Assembly: GCF_030817415.1 (NCBI RefSeq)
Contig: NZ_JAUSZI010000002.1
Coordinates: 558,001-622,000, forward strand
DNA: 64,000 nt
DNA from: Streptomyces umbrinus
GTDB taxonomy: Bacteria; Actinomycetota; Actinomycetes; Streptomycetales; Streptomycetaceae
Direction: 5' to 3'
Shown: piece after piece, positions 35,018 through 43,181 of the stretch
Layout: each line of letters starts with the position of its first letter
Position numbering within the stretch: the first letter of the stretch is position 1
The notes under the pieces: generated by a model
The model's input: only the letters and a program-made list of their open reading frames with translations
Database searches by the model: none
Told to the model about the DNA's origin: nothing
Translations under genes and position numbers: made by a program

Positions 35018-36558
35018 GATCGGACCTCCTCTCGGTGCGTGGCGAGCGCGGCGGTCCGTACGGCGACGGCCCGGGCGGCCCGTACGGCCGTCACCGCGCC
35101 GGTCAGGGTGACGTTGGCGGCCATCGCGGTGGGGATCACGCCGTTGCCGGCGAGGTACAGGTTGTCGTAGCCCCACACCCGGCCGTCCGGGCCGCACACG
35201 CTGGTGCCGTCGTCGACCGGGCCGGAACGGACGGTGCCGGTCAGGTGCAACGACGAGCCGGGCGGGAGCAGCGCACGCTCCGTCGCGGGATCGAAGGGGC
35301 CGAATTCCTCGGCAATCGACTGGATTTCGTCAAGTGCCCGGCCGAGCAGCGCTCGGTCGGCGTCGGAGTAGCCGAACTCGACACCGATCCGGGGCATCCC
35401 CGCGAGGTCGGTCTCGGTCGGCGAGAACACCAGCCGGTTCTCGGGGCGCGACTCGACAGGCACGTACAGCGAGAGGCCCACGGAGTGGGCGAGGGGGCGG
35501 CCGTCCTCGTCCACGTACGTTCGGTTCATGATCTGGCCGTGGAACGGCTGCGCCGCTCCGTTCTGGGGCAGCCAGAGCGAATCGGTGCTGAACTCGCCGA
35601 CACGCGGCAGAGGCAGGTCGTCGAGATCGATGCCGAACCGGTCGGGGTCGAGCAGCACCCGGGCGGTGATGAACGCGTGCTCGTTGAGGTAGCGGCCCAG
35701 CGCCTCGGGCCGGATGCCCGAGGCGAACAGCAATTGCGGGGTGCGCAGCGCGTCGGCGCACACCACCACGGCATCCGCGAGGAGTTGCGACTCGCCGCCG
35801 TCGGCGATGCGACGCAGCCGGGCGCCGGCGACCCGGCCGTCCGAGACGATGAGAGCGGTCGCGAGGGTACCGGTCAGCAGGGTGAAGGCCGGGTCCTCGC
35901 CGGTCGCCATCGCGGGGAAGATCGTCCCCGGAGCCGTGCGCGGCATGGGGCCCGATGCCGGCGTGGTGACGGCCATGGGCATCGACTGCGGCCGCCGGTC
36001 GTCCGGTCCGATGCCGTCGAAGCGCCGACGCAGTACGTCGAGCACGATCCGGCCGACGTCGGTCGGACCGATCGCGGACGGGGTGACCGCGAGCAACCGG
36101 CGCGCGGTGTCCAGGTCCGTCGCCCAGCGGGCCGGGTCGCCGAAGTCGAACACCTCGTCCCCGGCGGGCCAGGGCGTCGCGGCGGTCCAGTGCACGCCCA
36201 TGCCGCCGGCGTTCCACGCGAGCGCTGTCGCGGGCATCGCCTCGGCGTCCTCGCCGAAGGCGAGCGCGTGGAACATGCCGGGTGTCAGATCGTCGAGGCT
36301 GCCCGCGGCATCGCGCACCACCTCGGCGCCGGTGTACATGCCTTGGATGCCGGTGCCGACCCGTTCGTTGTAGCGCGACCAGAGAGCCGGATCGTCGACG
36401 TCGTGCAGGTGCAGGCCGGGGACCTCGCCGATCGCGCTGCCACCCTCGACCATGGTGATGTCCAGCGCCGGATCGGTGTCGCGCAGCAGTCTGGCCACGA
36501 CTGATCCCATGATGCCGCTGCCCACGACGAGGACGTTGGTGCGAGTGGTGCCGGTCAA
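35014..36558 (-). CDS. GMC oxidoreductase, pyranose-oxidase/glycoside-oxidase-like
   Basis: A 514-residue FAD enzyme. The TTG at 36558 is preceded by AGGAG at 6 bases and begins just before the dinucleotide-binding motif VLVVGSGIMGS; no ATG fits. AGGMGVHWTAATP (His123) corresponds to the pyranose oxidase segment in which the histidine carries FAD covalently. The catalytic His-Asn pair of the GMC family is His438 (in SLHLTGTVRSG) and Asn482 (in AANVTLTG). Length is shorter than fungal pyranose oxidase (about 620) but near bacterial glycoside oxidases. It would oxidise a ring hydroxyl (C2 or C3) of a sugar or glycoside. It is coupled to the deaminase gene downstream. Confidence 0.85.
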   Translation of the reverse strand: MTGTTRTNVLVVGSGIMGSVVARLLRDTDPALDITMVEGGSAIGEVPGLHLHDVDDPALWSRYNERVGTGIQGMYTGAEVVRDAAGSLDDLTPGMFHALAFGEDAEAMPATALAWNAGGMGVHWTAATPWPAGDEVFDFGDPARWATDLDTARRLLAVTPSAIGPTDVGRIVLDVLRRRFDGIGPDDRRPQSMPMAVTTPASGPMPRTAPGTIFPAMATGEDPAFTLLTGTLATALIVSDGRVAGARLRRIADGGESQLLADAVVVCADALRTPQLLFASGIRPEALGRYLNEHAFITARVLLDPDRFGIDLDDLPLPRVGEFSTDSLWLPQNGAAQPFHGQIMNRTYVDEDGRPLAHSVGLSLYVPVESRPENRLVFSPTETDLAGMPRIGVEFGYSDADRALLGRALDEIQSIAEEFGPFDPATERALLPPGSSLHLTGTVRSGPVDDGTSVCGPDGRVWGYDNLYLAGNGVIPTAMAANVTLTGAVTAVRAARAVAVRTAALATHREEVRS

Positions 36559-36634
36559 AGGGGGACTCCTGTCCTGTACTGCTGCCTGGTACTGACGTCT
36601 GCCACGCTGTCCTGCTTCTGCTGGTGGTGAGCGT

Positions 36635-37774
36635 TCACGCGCTCGGGGCGAGCGGGCCGAACAGCTGCGTGTCCATCGAATCGAGTGCCAGCTTGACGGC
36701 GCCGATGAGGTCGGCGTCGCGCCCCAGACACGTGGCACGCAGCTCGACCGCGGGGGTGCGGGCGTCGTGCATCGCCTTGCGCACGCGGGGCAGCAGCACA
36801 TCGGCCGCGTCCTCCAGACCGCCGCCGAGCACGATGAGCGACGGCGCGACCGTCCACGACAGGGTCGTGAGGATCGACGCGATGTTCTCCACGAATTCGT
36901 CCACCTCGGCGAGCGCTGTCGCATCACCGGCACGAGCCGCGTCGAAGCGGTCGAGCGCAACCCTGCGTCGATCCGGTTCCGGGGAGGTGAGCCCTGCCAC
37001 CGGGCGGTTCTCCACCGAGCCGGTCGGCATCGACGCCGCTTCGACGATCTCGCCCGCGGCACCGTCGAGCCCCCTGTGCACGGCACCTCGGATGAGGATG
37101 CCCAGGCCGGTCCGGTTCCCGAGTATCGCCCATACGACGTTGTCGTGATCGTCGGCCACGCCCCGCCAACGCTCCGCGAGGGCACCGAGGTTGGTGTCGT
37201 TGTCAGCGAACCAGGGCATCGGGACCCGCCGCGCGAGTTCCTCGGGGAGGTTCACGCCTTCCCAGCGCGTCGTGTGCACCAGGCGTCGTACGACCCCGTC
37301 GTCGTCGATCGCGCCACCGCTCGCGACAGCACCGGCCCGAAGACGGTTCGCCGACCCGCCCGCGTCGTCGAACGCCTCCAGCACCAGTGCCGCCGCGTCG
37401 TCGAGCGTGGACTGCGGATCCTGGTAGGCGCGCAGCGGCCGATGCGCCCGGCCGACGACACGGCCGCGTACGTCGGCGACGACCGCGGACGCGTCCAGGG
37501 TGGTGATGCGCACGGCCGCCAGCAGCGCGTGTTCGGCCCGCAGTTCGTACCGGCGGGCCGGGCGCCCGGCACAGCCGCTGGTCGGCACGCGGTCCAGTTC
37601 GGTCACCCAGCCCGCCTCGACGAGCGAGTCCAGGACGACCTCGATGGTGCGGCGGGAGAGGCCGACCTGCTCGGCGAGCTCGGTCAGCGTGATCGGCCCG
37701 GCCGACACCGCCAGTGCGCGCAGGATGACCGAGGTGTTGATGCGTCGGACGGCGCTCTGGTTCATTCCGGACAT
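36635..37774 (-). CDS. ROK-family transcriptional regulator
   Basis: A 379-residue regulator with an N-terminal winged HTH (about residues 15-65, LTELAEQVGLSRRTIEVVL) and a ROK domain with ILGNRTGLGILIRGAVHRGL and GAAGEIVE. Start ATG 37774 overlaps the esterase stop (TGATG). It lacks the kinase-type CxCGxxGC zinc motif, as expected for a NagC/XylR-like repressor rather than a sugar kinase. It probably senses the operon's sugar and controls the promoter upstream of 42302. Confidence 0.88.
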   Translation of the reverse strand: MSGMNQSAVRRINTSVILRALAVSAGPITLTELAEQVGLSRRTIEVVLDSLVEAGWVTELDRVPTSGCAGRPARRYELRAEHALLAAVRITTLDASAVVADVRGRVVGRAHRPLRAYQDPQSTLDDAAALVLEAFDDAGGSANRLRAGAVASGGAIDDDGVVRRLVHTTRWEGVNLPEELARRVPMPWFADNDTNLGALAERWRGVADDHDNVVWAILGNRTGLGILIRGAVHRGLDGAAGEIVEAASMPTGSVENRPVAGLTSPEPDRRRVALDRFDAARAGDATALAEVDEFVENIASILTTLSWTVAPSLIVLGGGLEDAADVLLPRVRKAMHDARTPAVELRATCLGRDADLIGAVKLALDSMDTQLFGPLAPSA

Positions 37775-39201
37775 CAGCACGCCTCCGCCACCCCGGACAC
37801 CGCCGGTACCACCGGATCGAACAAGCCCGTGGTGTCGGCGGTGAGCGCCGCGCCGGGACGGCCGTATTCGCGAGCCGCGTCGCCGAGTGTCCCGGTCGCC
37901 CTGGCCCAGGCCGGCTCCTGGCCACGTACGAACCTGACCAGATCGGTGTGGGTCAGTGCGGCCAGCTCCCCTGGCGGGTTCGGCCCGAGCGCTTCACCGA
38001 CTCCGGGTGCGTCGAGCACGTCGAAGAAGAACGGGATGTCGATGCAGTGCGTGGCGCCGCCGAGCACCGGGGAGGGCCATTCGAAGGAGTACAGCCAGGT
38101 GCCGGCGGCGGCGTCGCGGCGGGAGGCCGCGACCCGCGGGCAGGCGGCGCGGAAGAGGGTGTCCGTCACCCGGGTGCCTGCCTCGCGGGTGCCTGCCGTG
38201 CGGATGGTGGCGTCGCCGTCGAATTCGTCGCCCGTGGCGCCGAGCAGCAGCGGTACGGCGTGCCCGTGCCGGGTGAGTCCGTCGGCGATGGGCGCAGGCA
38301 GAATGTCGTCGCCGACGAACAGGCCGAGCGCGGGCAGGTCGTCGCCCTGTTCGTCCCGCAGGTCGATGACGCAGCGCTGGATGTGCTCCACGGCGCGGCC
38401 GGCGAATCCGGCTCGCGTCGGCGGCACACCGAGCCGGTGCGCGAGCCGTCCGAGGAAGTCGCGTGCCGCGTCCCCGTCTGCCGCGAAGGTGCCACCGGAC
38501 AGGCTGGCCGCACGGTGGAAACGGCCGCTGCCCGCGGGCGACGAGAGCAGCGCTAGGACCGCCGCACCCCCGGCCGACTGACCGGCGACGGTGACCCGGT
38601 CCGGATCGCCGCCGAAAGCGGCGATGTTGTCCTGCACCCAGTCGAGCGCGAGCAGCAGGTCGCGCATCCCGAGGTTCGCTGGAACGCCGTCCAGTACGGC
38701 GAATCCGTCGACGCCCAGCCGGTAGCCGACGGTGACGCAGACGACCCCGTCGCGGGCGAAGGCACGGCCGTCGTACCACGGACTGGCCGGGCTCCCCGCC
38801 AGGAAGGCGCCGCCGTGGATCCACACCAGAACCGGGAAGGGCTCGCGGTCGTCGTCGGCGTCAGGCGCGACGATCCCTAGGTTCAGCACGTCGTCGCCCG
38901 GCACCGACGGCTCCGGCACTGTGGTCGTGGCGAACAGCGGCACGCGCTGCGCGGTGGCACCGTGCCGGGACGCGTCGAACGGCTCCGTGAACCGGCCGCG
39001 GCGGGCCGGCGCTGCGAACCGCCGTGCACCGGTGGGAGCTTCGGCGTACGGAATACCGAGGAAGCGCCGAACCGAGCCGGTGCGACGGCCGATGATCGTG
39101 CCCGCCGGCGCGCGGACGGTGACGGTCTCCCGGACTTCGGCCGGGCGGATCCTCATCTCGTTTCGCTCGCCGCGCGCGTCGAACGAGTCCATGGGGGTCA
39201 C
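37774..39201 (-). CDS. Type-B carboxylesterase
   Basis: A 475-residue carboxylesterase/lipase. The GTG at 39201 overlaps the permease stop (GTGA). Family features: oxyanion hole VWIHGGAF, nucleophile elbow TVAGQSAGGAAV, acid region ATGDEFDGD, and the histidine in GGATHCIDIPFFF. No signal peptide, so it works in the cytoplasm on an imported ester. Within this operon it may remove an acyl group from a glycoside before oxidation. Confidence 0.9.
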   Translation of the reverse strand: MTPMDSFDARGERNEMRIRPAEVRETVTVRAPAGTIIGRRTGSVRRFLGIPYAEAPTGARRFAAPARRGRFTEPFDASRHGATAQRVPLFATTTVPEPSVPGDDVLNLGIVAPDADDDREPFPVLVWIHGGAFLAGSPASPWYDGRAFARDGVVCVTVGYRLGVDGFAVLDGVPANLGMRDLLLALDWVQDNIAAFGGDPDRVTVAGQSAGGAAVLALLSSPAGSGRFHRAASLSGGTFAADGDAARDFLGRLAHRLGVPPTRAGFAGRAVEHIQRCVIDLRDEQGDDLPALGLFVGDDILPAPIADGLTRHGHAVPLLLGATGDEFDGDATIRTAGTREAGTRVTDTLFRAACPRVAASRRDAAAGTWLYSFEWPSPVLGGATHCIDIPFFFDVLDAPGVGEALGPNPPGELAALTHTDLVRFVRGQEPAWARATGTLGDAAREYGRPGAALTADTTGLFDPVVPAVSGVAEAC

Positions 39202-40079
39202 CGCATTCCCGTTCCGGCGACGCCCTGCACGAAGTAGCGCTGCAGGAACAGGAAGAGCACCAGCACCGGCAGCATCACGACGATCGCCCCGGCGAGCAGC
39301 AGACCGTAGTCGGTGACGTGCGCCGCGGCCTGGCTGGTGGCGGCCAGGCCCACCGGCAGTGTGTAACTGGACATGCTCTGGGCGACGATGAGCGGCCAGA
39401 GGAAGTTGTTCCACGAACTGAGGAACGACATGATCGTGATCGTGGCGACAGCGGGTCCGGCCAGCGGGAGGAAGATCCCGAAGAAGATCCGGAACTCCCC
39501 TGCGCCGTCGATCCGGGCCGCTTCGAGCAGTTCGTCTGGGATCGACATCGCGTACTGCCGCATGATGAAGACCGACAACGGCAGCGCCACGCTCGGCAGC
39601 GCGACACCGGTGAGGGTGTCCGCCAGGCCCAGGTCGACCGTGATCACGAACTGCGTGACGAACACCGAGGTGAGCGGCATCATCATCGCGCCCATCACCG
39701 CGGCGAACGCGATCCGCCTGCCGGCGAAGTCGAGCTTGGCGAGTGCGTAGCCGGCGGCCGACGCCGCCACGATGTTGCCGACCACCACCATGACCGCGAC
39801 CACGACGCTGTTGACCAGGAACCGGCCGAAGCCCTGTGTGGTGAACAGCCGCTCGAAGTTGTCGAAGGTGAGGTGCTGAGGGACCCAGGCACCGGGGTCG
39901 GAGCGGATCTCGTCGAGACTGCGCAACGAGCCGCTGATCACCCAGACGAACGGAAGCATCGTGAGCAGCGCGCACAGCACGAGCGCGCCGTACAGCAGGG
40001 GCCGGGAGACGGACCGGCGGCGCACCGCGATCCGGTCGGTGGTCATGTCGGCGTTCTCCAACGCGGCGAGGGCGGTCAT
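39198..40079 (-). CDS. Carbohydrate ABC permease, MalG-like (CUT1)
   Basis: A 293-residue permease with six membrane helices. ATG 40079 overlaps the stop of the MalF-like gene (an internal ATG lies at 40046). The EAA loop is LEAARIDGAGEFRIFFGIFL and the C-terminus LQRYFVQGVAGTGMR is typical. Second membrane subunit of the importer that opens the nine-gene operon; its ATPase is presumably the shared MsiK. Confidence 0.92.
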   Translation of the reverse strand: MTALAALENADMTTDRIAVRRRSVSRPLLYGALVLCALLTMLPFVWVISGSLRSLDEIRSDPGAWVPQHLTFDNFERLFTTQGFGRFLVNSVVVAVMVVVGNIVAASAAGYALAKLDFAGRRIAFAAVMGAMMMPLTSVFVTQFVITVDLGLADTLTGVALPSVALPLSVFIMRQYAMSIPDELLEAARIDGAGEFRIFFGIFLPLAGPAVATITIMSFLSSWNNFLWPLIVAQSMSSYTLPVGLAATSQAAAHVTDYGLLLAGAIVVMLPVLVLFLFLQRYFVQGVAGTGMR

Positions 40080-40996
40080 GTGCGGGGCCTCAGCAGCCGG
40101 AACTGGACGACGCTCACCAGCATCACGAGCACGAGCGTCACGAAGGACGCCGCCGAGGACATCCCGAACTCGCCGGCCCCGAACTGGTGGTAGGTGTACA
40201 GCGCCACCGATTCGGTGGAGCCCAGCGGGCCGCCGTTGGTGAGCAGGTACGGCTCGTCGAACATCTGGAGGTAGAAGACGGTCAGCAGCACCGACACCAT
40301 GAGGGTGGTGGGCCGCAGCAGCGGCAGGGTGATGTGCCTCAACTGCCGCCATCGGCCGGCCCCGTCGAGGGAGGCGGCCTCGTACACGTTCTGCGGAATC
40401 GCCTGCAGGCCGGCGAGGAACAGCACCATCGCGATGCCGAAGTTCCGCCAGACGCCGAGCAGGATGACCACGGGCATGGTCAGGTTCGGGTCGTCCAGCC
40501 AGTTCGGCCCCGCGAAGCCGACAGCACCGAGCGTTTTGTTGACGGTGCCGCCCGCGTTGAAGGCGTACTGCCAGATCAGGGCGACCGCTACGACGTTCGT
40601 GACAACCGGGGCGAAGAAGACCGTGCGGAACGCGCCGCGCAGCCGGCGGATGCCGGAGTTCAGCGCGAGAGCCAGCGCGAGCCCGATCCCCATCGTCAGT
40701 GGCACGCCGACGGCCACGAAGACCGCGGTGTTGAGGATGTCCCGCAGGAAGATCTGGTCCTGGAACAGTCGGAGATAGTTGTCCAGTCCCGTGAAGTCCA
40801 CCGCGAACGGATGACGCAGATCCGCGCCCCGCAGGTCGGTGAGGCTGAACCCGAGCGCGGCGACGGTGGGAATCGCCGTGTAGACCAGGAACACGACGGT
40901 GAACGGCGCCAGGAACAGCCAACCCACAGCCGTTCGACGGGCGCCCCGAGGACGACGCGTTCTGCGAGGCACCTTCTGGAGGACGGTGACGGTCAT
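40076..40996 (-). CDS. Carbohydrate ABC permease, MalF-like (CUT1)
   Basis: A 306-residue permease. A basic N-terminus precedes six helices; the EAA loop is YEAASLDGAGRWRQLRHITL. It starts 7 bases after the binding-protein gene and overlaps the next permease gene by 4 bases, so these subunits are tightly co-translated. Confidence 0.92.
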   Translation of the reverse strand: MTVTVLQKVPRRTRRPRGARRTAVGWLFLAPFTVVFLVYTAIPTVAALGFSLTDLRGADLRHPFAVDFTGLDNYLRLFQDQIFLRDILNTAVFVAVGVPLTMGIGLALALALNSGIRRLRGAFRTVFFAPVVTNVVAVALIWQYAFNAGGTVNKTLGAVGFAGPNWLDDPNLTMPVVILLGVWRNFGIAMVLFLAGLQAIPQNVYEAASLDGAGRWRQLRHITLPLLRPTTLMVSVLLTVFYLQMFDEPYLLTNGGPLGSTESVALYTYHQFGAGEFGMSSAASFVTLVLVMLVSVVQFRLLRPRT

Positions 40997-41003
40997 CCGC
41001 GGA

Positions 41004-42302
41004 TCACTCCGTGCCCGTGCCGAGGCTCTCGGCGTACGTCTGGAGGTTCGCGGCGGCCTTCGCGGCGGTCTCCTCGCCCTTGGCCACCGCTTCCATCTCC
41101 TTGCCCAGCCGGGTCGCGACCTGCGGCCAGGTACTGACCTGCGGGAACGCCCTGGTGTTCTTCAGCTGCGTCAAGAAGGCGTCCAGCAGCGGCTGGCCCG
41201 CGATGGCGGAGTCCTTCCAGGCGGAGACGACCGCAGGCAGCGAGCTGTACGCCTTGTACTGCGACACCTGCGTGCTCGGGCTCGATATGTACCGGATGAG
41301 CTTCCACGACGCGTCCGCGTTGTCGGTGTCGGCAAGCACCCCCCAACTGCCGCCCGCGGAGAAGGAGACGCTGCCCGACGTCCCCGCCGGCAGCGGCGCC
41401 GTGGCTACGTGGGACGCCGTCCAGCCGTCCTTCTTCGCGGCGGCGTCGAGCTGGCCGATGACCCATGGGCCAGTGATCATCGTGGCCGTCTTGCCGGACA
41501 CGAAGTACGGCTGCGAGTCGAGGAACCCGGGCCCGGCGGTGTCAGCGGTCCCCGAGGTGTAGAACGACGCGTTGTACGTGATCGCGTCGACCATCGCCGG
41601 AGTGTCGAGCGTCCACTCCCCGCCCGAGGACAGCAGCGAACGGCCCGCCTGCCAGGCGTACATCGCGGCGTCCTGGCCGTTGAAGATGTCCCAGCCGATG
41701 TCGGCCCCGAGGCCGTGCGCGGCTCCGGCGCTCTGAAGCGCCTTGAAGAACGGCACCATCTCGTCCCATGTCTTCGGCGCCTCGACGCCCGCCTTCTTGG
41801 CCAGGTCGGAGCGGTAGACGAGCGCGTAGGTGTACGCGTACCAGGGCACCGTGTAGGCGACGTCCTTGACCACACCGGCATCCCACAGGCTCCTGAAGAA
41901 GCTGTCCGGGTCGACGAGCCCGTCCGGAACGGGCCGGAGTATCGACGGATCCAGGAACTGCGCCTGCGACTCGGGAAAGAACTGGGCGACATCGGGCCCC
42001 TTGCCCGCCGCGATCGCCGACTGGAGTTTGGTGTAGTAGTCGGCGTTCGGGATCAGCGTGAACTTCACGTCGAGGTCAGGGTTCGCCGCCTTGAAGGGCT
42101 TGATGACCTTGTCGAGCACGTCCGCATCGCCCTGGGCGGCCCAGACACTGACGGTGCCTGTGGCCGGGGAGCTGGCGATGGGCTCCGCGCCGGCTTTCGC
42201 GGTGGTGTCGTCACTGCGGCCACAGCCCGTCAGGGCGAAGCTGCCGAGGAGAGCGATGCCGCCGGTCAGCCGTAGGGCATCGCGTCTGGAGAGGTTGGAC
42301 AC
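41004..42302 (-). CDS. Carbohydrate ABC substrate-binding lipoprotein
   Basis: A 432-residue family-1 solute-binding protein. Its N-terminus MSNLSRRDALRLTGGIALLG carries twin arginines and ends in the lipobox LTGC (Cys27), so export may be through Tat or Sec before lipidation. The mature domain begins GTVSVWAAQGDADV. It is the first gene of the nine-gene operon and defines which glycoside enters. Confidence 0.92.
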   Translation of the reverse strand: MSNLSRRDALRLTGGIALLGSFALTGCGRSDDTTAKAGAEPIASSPATGTVSVWAAQGDADVLDKVIKPFKAANPDLDVKFTLIPNADYYTKLQSAIAAGKGPDVAQFFPESQAQFLDPSILRPVPDGLVDPDSFFRSLWDAGVVKDVAYTVPWYAYTYALVYRSDLAKKAGVEAPKTWDEMVPFFKALQSAGAAHGLGADIGWDIFNGQDAAMYAWQAGRSLLSSGGEWTLDTPAMVDAITYNASFYTSGTADTAGPGFLDSQPYFVSGKTATMITGPWVIGQLDAAAKKDGWTASHVATAPLPAGTSGSVSFSAGGSWGVLADTDNADASWKLIRYISSPSTQVSQYKAYSSLPAVVSAWKDSAIAGQPLLDAFLTQLKNTRAFPQVSTWPQVATRLGKEMEAVAKGEETAAKAAANLQTYAESLGTGTE

Positions 42303-42353
42303 TCGGGGCTCCTGTCACATGAAGGCGCTGAGGACAGTGATGTGCTTTCTGGT

Positions 42354-42409
42354 GAAAGCAGCCTTTTCAGCCTGATGGACCCAATGCGACCGATGGGTCC
42401 TATGCGGCC
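42354..42409 (-). promoter_or_regulatory. Promoter-proximal repeats of the nine-gene operon
   Basis: The 470-bp gap before the operon holds two 18-bp tandem units, GATGGACCCAATGCGACC (42374-42391) and GATGGGTCCTATGCGGCC (42392-42409), identical at 14 of 18 positions; they also contain the inverted repeat GGACCCA/TGGGTCC. Nearer the start is an imperfect palindrome GAAAGCAGCCTTTTC (42354-42368). These are candidate sites for the ROK regulator. The remainder of 42410-42771 shows nothing recognisable. Confidence 0.5.
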
Positions 42410-42771
42410 GATAATGAGTGACCGTATGAATGGTGTGTTTCGACGGCATGCCGGAGGCCGCCCCGAATAATTTCGGAACTTGTAGCGAAATCGATTTGTC
42501 ACGCTCTGTCGCAACCGCCGTCCACTCGCCCGACCGACTTCGGCGGGCTCAGGCTGCGGCATGACGGCACGGACGCTTCGCTGACGGCACCTCGGTGTTC
42601 AATCCACCAGGGAGCATCCGAGCGGACCTCACTGGGAAGAGAGAGCAGCGTTCTCCGGAGAGGCGTATGCGGCAACTGCGGCACACGAACAGGTCCATGC
42701 CTGCCCGCCCGTCCATCGCAGAACGCGCCGCTGTCGGGCGCGTCGGGCCCCAAGTGCAGCGACCGAGTGCG

Positions 42772-43035
42772 TCAGCGGGAGGTGAGCGGGGTTTCCGACT
42801 CGACGCGGGTGAGCTTTTCAGGGTTGCGGACGTAGTAAAGGGCGGTGACGCGGGCGTTCTCCACCGTGAAGGCCAGTACGCCGTCGATCACTCCGCCCAG
42901 TCGCAGGATGAGGCCGGGGTTGCCGTTGACCGTCGTGGGCTCCCTGCTGAAGGTGCCGCCTGCCTTGTCGATGCTGCCGGCCATGTAGCGGAGCACCTTG
43001 TCGGCGCCGACGACCGGCAGAACATCCCCGTTCAT
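42772..43035 (-). pseudogene. C-terminal remnant of an ECF41/SigJ-type sigma factor
   Basis: An 87-residue frame matching only the SnoaL-like C-terminal domain of ECF41-type sigma factors: VGADKVLRYMAGSI, IDGVLAFTVENARVTALYYV and the typical end RNPEKL. The sigma-2 and sigma-4 regions are absent. The remnant begins 19 bases from the left end of the TnpB element, and no sigma sequence is found beyond the element, so the rest was lost by deletion. Confidence 0.75.
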
Positions 43036-43181
43036 CGGATTCCTCCGTGGATACTCCGCCCTTCAGGGCGGGGAGGAAACGGACTCCTGCGGAGCAGGGC
43101 AACGAGCTGGGATTCGCCATCAGAGCGGATCGCAGTGCCCTCACCAGCAGGTTTTTCCCCTACTTGTGAACCCGCTAGTTT

